Part shown: positions 8,637 through 17,405 of the stretch, piece after piece | Layout of the letters: each line of letters begins with the position of its first letter | Numbering within the stretch: the stretch's first letter is position 1 | NCBI GenBank assembly: GCA_028876655.1 | Contig: JAGWRA010000123.1 | Span: forward strand, 1 to 49,323 | From: Acidobacteriota bacterium | Lineage (GTDB): Bacteria; Acidobacteriota; Vicinamibacteria; Vicinamibacterales; CAVVIG01 | Length of the DNA stretch: 49,323 nucleotides | Direction: 5' to 3' | Program-made: the position numbers and the translations under genes | The notes under the pieces: generated by a model | Seen by the model: only the letters and a program-made list of their open reading frames with translations | Told to the model about the DNA's origin: nothing | Database searches by the model: none

Positions 8637-9779
8637 GTGCCTCATCGCGCCCCCGGCTCATCCGGCCGTACCCGCCAGCAGCACCTGTCCGGCAAACCGA
8701 TTTCCTGCTATCGGCCGCGCGGCAGTGCCGAGATCCGTCATCTGATTGACGAAGGGTTCCAGGCGTTCAATGCCGCCCGGCTGTCGGAGGCGTCGCAGAT
8801 CTTCGCGTCGAAGATGCTGGACCCGGCCAACGACACGACGATCGGGCTGACCATCGCCGGCGCCATGACGCCGGCCGGGCTGGGCGGCTGCGTGATCGAG
8901 CTGATGGATCGGGGGCTCGTCGACTTCGTCATCAGCACCGGCGCGAACCTGTATCACGACCTGCACTACGCGCTGAACTTCACGCTGCGCCGCGGCTCGC
9001 CGTTCGTCGACGACGTGGAGCTGTACGAGCAGGGCGTGATCCGGATCTACGACGTGCTGTTCCCGGCCGACGTGCTGCTCGAGACCGACAGCTACATCCG
9101 CGACTTCCTCGTGCGCGAGCGGCTGAGCGGGCCGATGTCGACGGCCGAGTTCCACTACCGCCTCGGCCGCGATCTGATGGCGCAGCGCCCGGGCTGCGAG
9201 GAATACTCGGTGGTGGCCCGCGCCGCGGCGGCGGGCGTCCCCATCTACACCTCGTCGCCCGGCGACAGCTCGATCGGCATGAACGTGGCCTACCACGAGC
9301 TGATGAACGGCGGCACGTTCATGATCGATCCGAACCGCGACGTCAACGAGATCTGCGCCATCGTCCTGGCGGGGAAGCAGAACGGCTGCGTGATCCTCGG
9401 CGGCGGCTCCCCGAAGAACTTCTACCTGCAGGCGCAGCCGACGCTCTGGGAGGTCTACGGCATTCCCAAGGGCGGCAACGACTACTTCATCCAGATCACG
9501 ACCGACCAGGTCGTCTGGGGCGGGCTGTCGGGCGCGACGCCGGCCGAGGCGGTGAGCTGGGGCAAGGTGAATCCCGGCGTGTTGCCCGACACGGTCGTGG
9601 CCTACTGCGACTCGACCATCGCGTTTCCGCTGATGTGCGAGTACGCCATCGGCTCGCCGCATGGGCGCCGGACGCGCAAGGAACTGATGCACAAGCGCGA
9701 GGCGCTGGTGGCCGACCTGCTGCGGCAGGCAAAGGCGGCGCAGGCCACCCGCCAGCCCGCCGGCTCGACGAGGTCGTAA
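8637..9779 (+). CDS. Deoxyhypusine synthase family protein (bacterial DHS-like)
   Basis: NDTTIGLTIAGAMTPAGLGGCV, TGANLYHDLHYAL, EAVSWGK (catalytic-Lys region); GTG start preceded by TAGGAG. Confidence 0.9.
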   Translation: MPHRAPGSSGRTRQQHLSGKPISCYRPRGSAEIRHLIDEGFQAFNAARLSEASQIFASKMLDPANDTTIGLTIAGAMTPAGLGGCVIELMDRGLVDFVISTGANLYHDLHYALNFTLRRGSPFVDDVELYEQGVIRIYDVLFPADVLLETDSYIRDFLVRERLSGPMSTAEFHYRLGRDLMAQRPGCEEYSVVARAAAAGVPIYTSSPGDSSIGMNVAYHELMNGGTFMIDPNRDVNEICAIVLAGKQNGCVILGGGSPKNFYLQAQPTLWEVYGIPKGGNDYFIQITTDQVVWGGLSGATPAEAVSWGKVNPGVLPDTVVAYCDSTIAFPLMCEYAIGSPHGRRTRKELMHKREALVADLLRQAKAAQATRQPAGSTRS

Positions 9780-9822
9780 CGGCCGGCCGGGGTTCGGGGC
9801 GGAGCCCCGACGAGGAGGTGCG

Positions 9823-10260
9823 ATGGGCACGTTGTCGTCCGAGCTCGCTCCGCATGCCGGTCGCGTGGCCGGCCGGCCGCGTCTCTACGCCGACGCGAAC
9901 CTCCCGGCCCGGCTGGTCGACTTCATGCGGCAGCGCCTCGACTGGGACGTGCTGTTCGTCGTGGAGGAAGACGACCTGCGGCGGGCCTCCGACACGCACC
10001 ACTACCAGCTGGCGCGCCAGTTGCGGCGCACGCTGCTCACGCTCGACCGCGATTACCTCGACGACCGCCGCTTCCCGCCCGACCAGAGCGGCGGCGTGCT
10101 CGTGCTGTGGGCCCCGAACGAGCCGGCCTACCACCGGCTGCTGACGCGGCTCGACGTCGCCTTCTTCCGTGATGGGGAGGCGGACGGCGTCGCGCTTCCG
10201 CTCGCCGGCCGCAAGCTTCATCTCCACAACGACTGGACGCCGCAGCCGACGCACGCCTGA
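9823..10260 (+). CDS. DUF5615-like (PIN-like) protein
   Basis: LYADANLPARLVDFMRQRLDWDVLFVVEEDD...LLTLDRDYLDDRRFP pattern of DUF5615. Confidence 0.7.
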   Translation: MGTLSSELAPHAGRVAGRPRLYADANLPARLVDFMRQRLDWDVLFVVEEDDLRRASDTHHYQLARQLRRTLLTLDRDYLDDRRFPPDQSGGVLVLWAPNEPAYHRLLTRLDVAFFRDGEADGVALPLAGRKLHLHNDWTPQPTHA

Positions 10261-10290
10261 CGGGACGCGCCGCGCCGCGCGTGAGCACCC

Positions 10291-11526
10291 ATGCGCATCC
10301 TCACGGGAGCGACCATCGTCCTGCCGGACCGCCTCGTGTCAGGCGGGTCGGTGGTGATCGACGGCGAGCGGATCGTCGAGGTCCGCGAACAGCCCGTGCC
10401 CCGGGATGGCGTCCACGAGCACGTCGCGCTCCCCTCCGGCGGCTGGATCGTGCCGGGGCTGATTGACGTGCACGTGCACGGCGCCGGTGGGTTCGACACG
10501 CTGGGGCCGCCGGGATCGGTGGCCGGCCTCGCGGCCCGGCTGCCGCGTCACGGTGTCACGGCGTTCTGTCCGACGACGGTCGCCTGCCCGCCGGGCCCGC
10601 TGGAGCAGTTCCTGACGGAGGTGGCGGCGCTGCGGGCGGGACCGCCATCGCCCGGTTCGGCGCGCGTGCTCCCCGCCCATCTCGAGAGCAACTTCCTGGC
10701 TCCTGCCTTCCGGGGCGCGCAACCCGCCGCCTGTCTGCGCACGGCCGCCGGCTGCTTCACGGCTGCGGGCGGCCTGCGCACCGCCCGGTTTCCGATGGCA
10801 GATCGCGCCGGTGATTTCGACGGGGTCGACGTGCTGCACGTCGTGGATCGCTGGCGGCCCGCCGTCGGGATCGTCACGCTCGCCCCCGAACTGGAGGGCG
10901 GCCTCGCCCTCGTGGCGTGGCTGGTCTCGCGCGGTCATCGCGTCGCGCTCGGCCACTCGGGGGCGCTGTTCGACGAAGCGCGCGCGGCGATCGGCGCCGG
11001 TGCGCGCCACGCGACGCACCTGTTCAACCGGATGCCGCCGCTCGGCCATCGCGAACCAGGACTGGCCGGGGCCGTGCTGGCCGACGAGGCGGTGGCGGCC
11101 GAAGTGATTGGCGACGGCGTCCACCTGCATCCGGCGGCCATCCGGCTGACCGTGGCGGCCAAGGGGACGGCGCGGGTCATGGCGGTGAGCGATGGCACGG
11201 CCGTGGCCGGCCGGCCCGACGGCGCCCGGGGGCAGCTCGGCGGTGAGCCCATTACCGTGGCCGGCGGCGCGGCGCGCCTTGACGATGGCACGCTGGCCGG
11301 CAGCGCCGCGACGCTCGATCGGGTCTTCCGGACGCTGGTCCAGGCCGTGGGGCTGACGCCGGTCGAGGCGGCCGCCCTGTGCGCCACGACCCCCGCGCGC
11401 GAGCTGGGCCTGCGGGATCAGGGCGAAATCGGCCCTGGCCGGCTGGCGGATCTGGTGCTGCTGGATGCGGACTTCCGGGCCCGGTGGACCTGGATTGGCG
11501 GCGCGCCGGCGTGGCCGGGTGCGTGA
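10291..11526 (+). CDS. nagA: N-acetylglucosamine-6-phosphate deacetylase
   Basis: GLIDVHVHGAGGFDT, VTLAPE, ATHLFNRMPPLGHREPGL. Confidence 0.92.
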   Translation: MRILTGATIVLPDRLVSGGSVVIDGERIVEVREQPVPRDGVHEHVALPSGGWIVPGLIDVHVHGAGGFDTLGPPGSVAGLAARLPRHGVTAFCPTTVACPPGPLEQFLTEVAALRAGPPSPGSARVLPAHLESNFLAPAFRGAQPAACLRTAAGCFTAAGGLRTARFPMADRAGDFDGVDVLHVVDRWRPAVGIVTLAPELEGGLALVAWLVSRGHRVALGHSGALFDEARAAIGAGARHATHLFNRMPPLGHREPGLAGAVLADEAVAAEVIGDGVHLHPAAIRLTVAAKGTARVMAVSDGTAVAGRPDGARGQLGGEPITVAGGAARLDDGTLAGSAATLDRVFRTLVQAVGLTPVEAAALCATTPARELGLRDQGEIGPGRLADLVLLDADFRARWTWIGGAPAWPGA

Positions 11527-11571
11527 ACCTTTTCGCCCGGTTTCCCGTCGAAGGCAAGCGGAGGGACTGCC

Positions 11572-12456
11572 ATGTCGATGTCGCGATTCGCCCGGGTTGC
11601 CGCCGGAGTGCTGTGGCTCGCCGCCGGTCTGGCGCCGCTCGCCCACGCGGACAGCCGGTACGTCACGCGCGAGGACAAGACGTTCACCGTGAGCGGGACG
11701 CCGGAAGTCACGTTGAACACGTTCGACGGCCACATCCAGGTGCGGACCTGGGACAAGGGGCAGGTGCAGGTCACCATCGAACGGCGCGCCTCGACCGAGG
11801 CGGAGGCGAAGGCCATCGAGGTCGACGCCCGTCAGGACGGCAATCGCGTGACCGTGCAGGTCCGCAAGCCGTCGGGCGACTGGTTCAGCTGGTTCGGCCG
11901 CTCGCGCAGCGCCAGCCTCATCGTCAACGTCCCGCGCAGCACCACGCTGTCGGCGGGGACCGGTGACGGCGGCATCGACGTCGCCGGGGTTGCCGGCGCG
12001 GTCTCGGTCCACAGCGGCGACGGCAGCATCGACGTGCACGACGTGAAGGGCGATCTCGACGCGACGACGGGCGACGGCTCGATCCGGATCGACGGCCTGG
12101 AAGGGGCGTTGCGCGCCCGGTCGGGTGATGGCAGCGTCCATGCCAGCGGCAAGGTGTCGGCCGTGCAGGTCCGGAGCGGCGACGGGTCGGTCGCGGTCAC
12201 GGCCGAGCCGGGCAGCACGATGGTGTCCGACTGGAGCGTGGCCACGGGCGACGGGTCGATTACGCTGGCGCTGCCGGCCGACTTCAGCGCCGAGGTCGAC
12301 GCCCACACGGGCGACGGCTCGGTCTCGCTGAACGGCCTGGCGCTCAAGGTGAGCGGCACCATCAAGCGGGACACCATCCGCGGCACGCTCGGATCGGGCG
12401 GGCACCAGTTGACGCTCCGTTCGGGCGACGGTTCGATCACGCTGAACAGCCGGTAG
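11572..12456 (+). CDS. Secreted DUF4097-type repeat protein (beta-helix like)
   Basis: Signal peptide, then multiple GDGSI/GDGSV repeats. Confidence 0.8.
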   Translation: MSMSRFARVAAGVLWLAAGLAPLAHADSRYVTREDKTFTVSGTPEVTLNTFDGHIQVRTWDKGQVQVTIERRASTEAEAKAIEVDARQDGNRVTVQVRKPSGDWFSWFGRSRSASLIVNVPRSTTLSAGTGDGGIDVAGVAGAVSVHSGDGSIDVHDVKGDLDATTGDGSIRIDGLEGALRARSGDGSVHASGKVSAVQVRSGDGSVAVTAEPGSTMVSDWSVATGDGSITLALPADFSAEVDAHTGDGSVSLNGLALKVSGTIKRDTIRGTLGSGGHQLTLRSGDGSITLNSR

Positions 12457-12522
12457 GGGAGCCCCCGTCTCCGGGCGTCGGTCGGTCTCCGGTCTTCAGT
12501 CCCCGGTCTTCGGTCTTGAGGA

Positions 12523-12558
12523 GGGCCGCCACACAGGCTGAGCGAGCCTGGGCGGCCC
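12523..12558. terminator. Bidirectional terminator-like hairpin between convergent genes
   Basis: GGGCCGCC-acac-AGGCT-gagcg-AGCCT-g-GGCGGCCC. Confidence 0.7.
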
Positions 12559-12621
12559 ACGTCCTCCTGATCTCCTGACCCTCCTGTCAGCGAGTCTCCT
12601 GCCCTCCTGATCTCCTGTGAA

Positions 12622-13311
12622 CTATCGCGGGGGTGGCGTCGCGTAGATCGTCGGATCGGGCAGGCCCGCCTCGTGGAAGGCATCGTGGCGCTCGCGGCAC
12701 TTGCTGCAGCGGCCGCAGTGCCCCCCGCCTTCCGGACTCATGCAGGACAGCGTCAGGTCGAAGGGGACACCGAGCTCGCGTCCGATCAGGATCACGTCGC
12801 TCTTGTGCCGGTCGGCGAACGGGGCATCGATGGTCAGCGGGTGGGCGAGGCCGAGCGACAGCGTCCGCGCCATCGAGGCGAAGAAGTCGGGCGTGGCGTC
12901 CGGGAACGGATTGCCGGCGAGCGGGCCGATGACGATCCGATGCAGTCCGAGCTGCGCGCAGAGGACGCCGGCCTTGGCGAGCAGCACGATGTTGCGGCCG
13001 GCGAGATAGACGTCCTCGTCCGGCGTGTCGTACGCCGGCGGCGTCCCCTGCACGGCCCAGTGCGAGGACGTGTAGACGTCGCGCATGCTGAAGGCGAGCC
13101 GCGCCAGCGCCTTCACCCGTCCGGCCAGCGGCGGAGCGGCCAGCAGGCGATCGACGATGGCCAGCTCGTCGTCTTCCCAGGCGAGTCCCACGCTGACGTA
13201 GACGGGCTGGACGGCCTGGTGCGCGGCCTCGCGGGCCAGCAGGACGGCGCTGTCGAGCCCGCCCGAGAGCAGGACCGCGGTCGGCGGCACGCCGGAGGGG
13301 GCGGAGGGCAT
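12622..13311 (-). CDS. queC: 7-cyano-7-deazaguanine synthase-like (QueC/ExsB family)
   Basis: AVLLSGGLDSAVLL PP-loop; C-terminal CGRCSKCRERHDAF zinc site. Confidence 0.88.
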   Translation of the reverse strand: MPSAPSGVPPTAVLLSGGLDSAVLLAREAAHQAVQPVYVSVGLAWEDDELAIVDRLLAAPPLAGRVKALARLAFSMRDVYTSSHWAVQGTPPAYDTPDEDVYLAGRNIVLLAKAGVLCAQLGLHRIVIGPLAGNPFPDATPDFFASMARTLSLGLAHPLTIDAPFADRHKSDVILIGRELGVPFDLTLSCMSPEGGGHCGRCSKCRERHDAFHEAGLPDPTIYATPPPR

Positions 13312-13352
13312 CGCCTGCTATTCTATCCGGCCTTCAGGGATACAATCGGGTC

Positions 13353-13763
13353 ATGTACTCAGTCACCAAGCGGATTGAATTCTGTTACGGCCATCGCCTG
13401 CTCGATTACGACGGCGTCTGCAAGCATCCCCACGGGCACAACGCCTCGGCGGAGATCGAGGTCCGCACCGACTCGCTCGATCTGCGGAACATGGTCTGCG
13501 ACTTCAGCGACATCAAGCGCGTCGTGAAGGGGTGGATCGATCGCGAGCTCGATCACAAGATGATCCTGCGGCACGACGATCCGCTGCTCGGCCCGCTGCG
13601 GTCCCTCGGCGAGCCCGTCTACGTGCTCGACAGCAACCCCACCGTCGAGCGGATCGCGCGCCTCATCTTCGACTATGCGAAGGAGCAGGGGTTCCCGGTG
13701 GTCGCGGTGCGGGTCTGGGAGACCCCCACGTCGTTCGCGACGTACGGGGGCACGGCGTCATGA
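13353..13763 (+). CDS. queD: 6-carboxy-5,6,7,8-tetrahydropterin synthase
   Basis: FCYGHRL...CKHPHGHNASAEI...DFSDIKRVVKGWIDRELDHK. Confidence 0.93.
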   Translation: MYSVTKRIEFCYGHRLLDYDGVCKHPHGHNASAEIEVRTDSLDLRNMVCDFSDIKRVVKGWIDRELDHKMILRHDDPLLGPLRSLGEPVYVLDSNPTVERIARLIFDYAKEQGFPVVAVRVWETPTSFATYGGTAS

Positions 13764-14431
13764 GCACGGCGCCCCCGCCGGTCCGCCTGCTCGTCTTCGA
13801 CCTCGACGGGACCCTCGTCGACTCGCGCGGCGACCTCGCCGGCGCGGCCAACGAGCTGCTGCAGCAGTGCGGCGCGCCGCCGCTCGACGAAGCGGCGGTC
13901 GGCCGGATGGTCGGGGAAGGAGCGTCGGTGCTCGTGCAGCGGGTGTGCGCGGCGGCCGGCCTGGCCGAGCCGGCCGATGCGCTGGCGCGCTTCCTCGCGC
14001 TGTACGGCCGGCGGCTGCTGCGGCTCACGCGGCCCTACGACGGGATCCAGGATCTCCTCACGCGCCTCGACGGCCAGCTGCCGATGGCCGTCCTCACCAA
14101 CAAGCCGACCGATCCGGCCGATCGCCTGCTGGCGGGGCTCGGGCTGCGCCGCCACTTCCGCTTCGTGATCGGCGGCGACGGACCGTTCGCGCGGAAGCCG
14201 GATCCGGAGGGGCTGGTTGCGCTGATGGCCGAGTGGGAAGTGGACGCCGCCTCGACAATCCTCGTCGGCGACTCGCCGATCGACCTGCGGACCGCGCGAC
14301 AGGCCGGTGCGCGGATCTGCCTCGCCCGCTACGGCTTCGGCTTCGGCAACTTTACTCCCGGCGAACTGAACGACGACGCCTGGGTGATCGACACGCCCCT
14401 CGACCTCCTGGCGCACCTCGGGCTCGCCTGA
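13760..14431 (+). CDS. gph: Phosphoglycolate phosphatase-like HAD hydrolase
   Basis: LLVFDLDGTLVDSRGDLAGAAN, LTNKPTDPA, ILVGDSPIDLRTARQAG. Confidence 0.88.
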   Translation: MSTAPPPVRLLVFDLDGTLVDSRGDLAGAANELLQQCGAPPLDEAAVGRMVGEGASVLVQRVCAAAGLAEPADALARFLALYGRRLLRLTRPYDGIQDLLTRLDGQLPMAVLTNKPTDPADRLLAGLGLRRHFRFVIGGDGPFARKPDPEGLVALMAEWEVDAASTILVGDSPIDLRTARQAGARICLARYGFGFGNFTPGELNDDAWVIDTPLDLLAHLGLA

Positions 14432-14653
14432 ATCCGCGCGGCGGCGTCCGCCGGGCATCCGAGACATCCCCCGTTTCAAGCTCAGGTGTAGCCGTCCGAT
14501 CCCTGCCCCGGGGCTGTCGGATCTTGGAACACTGCGACGAGGGGGCCTGTAAGCCTTCGATACAGCGCGGTCGAGCTGGCAGCGCGGCTGAGCTTGAAAT
14601 CCCGAAGGATTCCGCGGCAAGCTGACGCCCTCGCACCCCGCGCCGCTGGCACC

Positions 14654-15169
14654 ATGATTGCGGTAGCAGCGGCTGCAGAACAGGGGTCGCTCGTGTTGCA
14701 GAAGCAGGTGTCCGTGGCTGGCTCGAACGGCAACGAATCGGTGACCGCCGGGGCGAGGACCAAGGTCGCCGTCCATCAGGGCGCTCCTGTGGTGCTCGTG
14801 GTCGACGACTATTCCGACGCCCGCGAGATGTACGGCGAGTACCTGCGCTTTGCCGGGTTCGAGGTGCTGGAGGCGGCCACGGGGGTCGAGGCCGTCGAGT
14901 GCGCGATTGCGCGCCGGCCCGACATCATCCTGATGGACCTCTCGCTGCCCGTGATGGACGGCTGCGAAGCGACCCGGCGGCTGAAGGCCGACGGGCGCAC
15001 GTCGCGCATTCCCGTCGTCGCGCTCACCGGCCACGCGCTGGCCGGCTATTCCGATCGCGCCCGGAAGGCCGGCTGCGACGCCTTTCTCGCCAAGCCCTGC
15101 CTGCCGGAAGATCTCGTCGTCGAGATCAACCGGATGCTCGCCGGGCCTCCCACCGCCTGGCACAGCTGA
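14654..15169 (+). CDS. Single-domain response regulator (CheY-like receiver)
   Basis: VVLVVDDYSDAREMYGEYL, DIILMDLSLPVMDGCEATRRLK, FLAKPCLPEDL. Confidence 0.9.
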   Translation: MIAVAAAAEQGSLVLQKQVSVAGSNGNESVTAGARTKVAVHQGAPVVLVVDDYSDAREMYGEYLRFAGFEVLEAATGVEAVECAIARRPDIILMDLSLPVMDGCEATRRLKADGRTSRIPVVALTGHALAGYSDRARKAGCDAFLAKPCLPEDLVVEINRMLAGPPTAWHS

Positions 15170-15212
15170 GACCCGGGCGCCGAGCGCCGGAGCCCTGGCA
15201 AGACTCCCCCAA

Positions 15213-15899
15213 TCACGCCGTCGCCTTGTCCACCAGCAGGTTGGCGGCCGCGCGCGTGCCGATGGTGATCGTGCGCCCGTCGCGCGTTCGCAGTTGCACC
15301 GCGTCGGCGGCCGCGTCCCGCCGCTCGACCTCGATCGTCTGCCCGGGCTTCAAATCGTGGCCTTCGATGAACCGCAGGAACTCCGGATCCTGGTTCACCA
15401 CGCGCGCGACCACGAGTGAGGTCGCCAGCGGGCAGGTCAGCAGGCTGTCGAAGTGCCGGTGGCGGATCTCGCCCTCGGGGCCGGGGATGGGATCGCCGTG
15501 GGGGTCGACGTCCGGGCGGCCGAGCATGTCGTCCATCCGTTCGATCAAGCGGTCCGAGACGACGTGTTCGAGCTGTTCGGCTTCCTCGTGCACGTCGGTC
15601 CAGTTCATGCCCATGACCTGGACGAGGAAGAGCTCGACGAGCCGGTGGCGCCGCAGGACGAGGGCGGCCAGCTTCTCGCCGGCGGCCGTCAGCCGCACGC
15701 CGTTGTAGGGTTCGTACTCCACCAGCCCCGATTCGGAGAGGGCCTTCACCATCGTGGTGGCCGATCCGGGCGTGACGCCGAGCGCGGCGGCGAGCTGTCC
15801 CATCTGCACCAGCCGCTGGCTGGGTGGCAGCAGCATCTGGGCCTGGTAGATCGCCTTCAGGTAGTTCTCGACCGTACTCGAGGGGAGCATCGAGGGCAT
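15213..15899 (-). CDS. DtxR/MntR-family metal-dependent transcriptional repressor
   Basis: STVENYLKAIYQAQ..., HTH region, VHEEAEQLEHVVSDRLIERMD, C-terminal FeoA-like domain. Confidence 0.92.
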   Translation of the reverse strand: MPSMLPSSTVENYLKAIYQAQMLLPPSQRLVQMGQLAAALGVTPGSATTMVKALSESGLVEYEPYNGVRLTAAGEKLAALVLRRHRLVELFLVQVMGMNWTDVHEEAEQLEHVVSDRLIERMDDMLGRPDVDPHGDPIPGPEGEIRHRHFDSLLTCPLATSLVVARVVNQDPEFLRFIEGHDLKPGQTIEVERRDAAADAVQLRTRDGRTITIGTRAAANLLVDKATA

Positions 15900-15965
15900 T
15901 CTAGCGTTTTTCCCCCGAACCGCCGATGATGGAGCCGGCGGTCGCGGCGCGGCCGCCGGCAGACC

Positions 15966-16730
15966 ATGTCGCTGCGCGAATCCCTCTCGACGCCCGATGC
16001 GAAGGCCCGCTACGTGCGGCGCCTGTTCGGCACGATCGCGGGCCGGTACGACCTCATCACCGTGCTGCTGTCCTACGGGCGCGATCGGGCGTGGAAGCGG
16101 CGGCTGGCAGGGATGGCCGAGGTGCGGCCGGGCGCGCAGGCCCTCGATCTCGCCTGCGGCACGGGCGACATCACGTTCGATCTCGTCCGCCGGGGCGCGC
16201 GGGCGATCGGCCTGGACATCACGTCGCGCATGATCGATCTGGCGCGCGCGAAGGTGACGGCCGGACGCGCACCTGCCGCAGCCGGCTTCCTCGTCGGCGA
16301 CATGATGGCATTGCCGTTCGGCGACGGTTCGTTCGATCTGGTCACGGCGGGGTACGGCCTGCGGAACGTGCCGGACCTCGACGGGGCGCTCGATGAAATC
16401 CGCCGGGTCCTGACACCCGGCGGCCTGTTCCTGTCGCTCGACTTCGATCGGCCGCCCGGCCGGCTGCTGCGCGTCACCTACCTGGCGTACCTGACCATCG
16501 TCGGATCCCTCGTCGGCCTGGTCCTGCACGGCGATCCCGATACCTATCGCTACATCGCCGAGTCGCTGCGACGGTATCCGGGAGCCGAAGCCGTCGCCGG
16601 CAAGCTGCGCGATCGCGGCTTCACCAACGCCCGGGTCGTGCCGGTGCTGGGCGGCCTGATGGCGATTCACGTGGCGCGGGTGGGTGGCCCCGTTCCTGCG
16701 CCGCCTGCTGGCGCTGCAGGTCCTGCCTGA
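15966..16730 (+). CDS. ubiE: UbiE/MenG-family demethylmenaquinone methyltransferase; C-terminal ~15 aa appears to read into a pseudogene remnant
   Basis: ALDLACGTGDITFDL, GYGLRNVPDLDGALDEIRRVLTPGG; expected end near MAIHVARV. Confidence 0.9.
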   Translation: MSLRESLSTPDAKARYVRRLFGTIAGRYDLITVLLSYGRDRAWKRRLAGMAEVRPGAQALDLACGTGDITFDLVRRGARAIGLDITSRMIDLARAKVTAGRAPAAAGFLVGDMMALPFGDGSFDLVTAGYGLRNVPDLDGALDEIRRVLTPGGLFLSLDFDRPPGRLLRVTYLAYLTIVGSLVGLVLHGDPDTYRYIAESLRRYPGAEAVAGKLRDRGFTNARVVPVLGGLMAIHVARVGGPVPAPPAGAAGPA

Positions 16731-16896
16731 AGGCGCGCTCCGCGCCGTCCACGTACGCCTGATAGCCGGCTGGATCGGCGCGAGCCCGGGAAGACGTCGC
16801 ACGGCAGCGCGTGCAGGACGCGGAACGAACGCTCGAAGTCCGCCGCGATGCCGGGATAGCTCTCGTCGCCCACCAGCCGATAGCCCTGCAGCGCTC
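16684..16896 (-). pseudogene. C-terminal remnant of a subclass B3 metallo-beta-lactamase, internally deleted/frameshifted
   Basis: Minus strand: QGYRLVGDESYPGIAADFERSFRVLHALPCDVFPG, then in another frame ADPAGYQAYVDGAERAFRQDLQRQQAAQ; the segment usually joining these two B3 MBL motifs is missing. Confidence 0.8.
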
Positions 16897-16911
16897 CTTG
16901 ACTGCACGGGC

Positions 16912-16936
16912 CCGTCGCCGGGCCGGGCGGCGACGG
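16912..16936 (-). terminator. Hairpin directly after the stop of the downstream minus-strand hypothetical gene
   Basis: CCGTCGCCG-ggccggg-CGGCGACGG, 9-bp perfect stem adjoining the stop codon at 16937. Confidence 0.55.
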
Positions 16937-17371
16937 CTACCGCGCGACGAATCGCGCGATTTCCGGGAGGAGGAACTCGAGCAGTGCCTCGTCGCCGATC
17001 TCCGCGATCGGCGTCCCCTCGCACACCGGACGCTCGTGGCTCTGGACGCGGCGGCCGCGCTCGTAGCTGACGTGGCACTGGACGACGGGCGTCTGGCCCT
17101 CGGTGTCGAGCGTCAGCTCGAGAAAGTTCTGCGCCGTACGGTCGGACGAGAGCCGCACGCTGCCGGCCGGCGTGGCGACGGTGAACGGATAGCCCTCCAC
17201 TTTCAGCACGTTCGCCAGTTGCCGCAGGACGGGGATCGCCACGCCGTTCAGGAACGTCCCGTAGGCCTCCTCGGCCTCCTGCACGCGGACGCGCCGCTCG
17301 GCCGCGGCCCGCTTCGATTGTTCGATCACTTCCTGCAGCCGGCGGCGGACGTCGGACACTTCCATGAACAA
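16937..17371 (-). CDS. Conserved hypothetical protein
   Basis: MFMEVSDVRRRLQEVIEQSKRAAAERRVRVQEAEEAYGTFLNGVAIPVLRQLANVLKVEGYPF...; coding-like composition. Confidence 0.7.
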   Translation of the reverse strand: MFMEVSDVRRRLQEVIEQSKRAAAERRVRVQEAEEAYGTFLNGVAIPVLRQLANVLKVEGYPFTVATPAGSVRLSSDRTAQNFLELTLDTEGQTPVVQCHVSYERGRRVQSHERPVCEGTPIAEIGDEALLEFLLPEIARFVAR

Positions 17372-17405
17372 GCCTCGTTTCGATGCGCGCGCCCCGCGGG
17401 CGGTT

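Noticed and set aside
9794-9810. TCGGGGCggaGCCCCGA hairpin before the DUF5615-like gene as a novel element
   Set aside because: Short GC hairpin of a very common intergenic type; most simply a weak terminator after the DHS-like gene.
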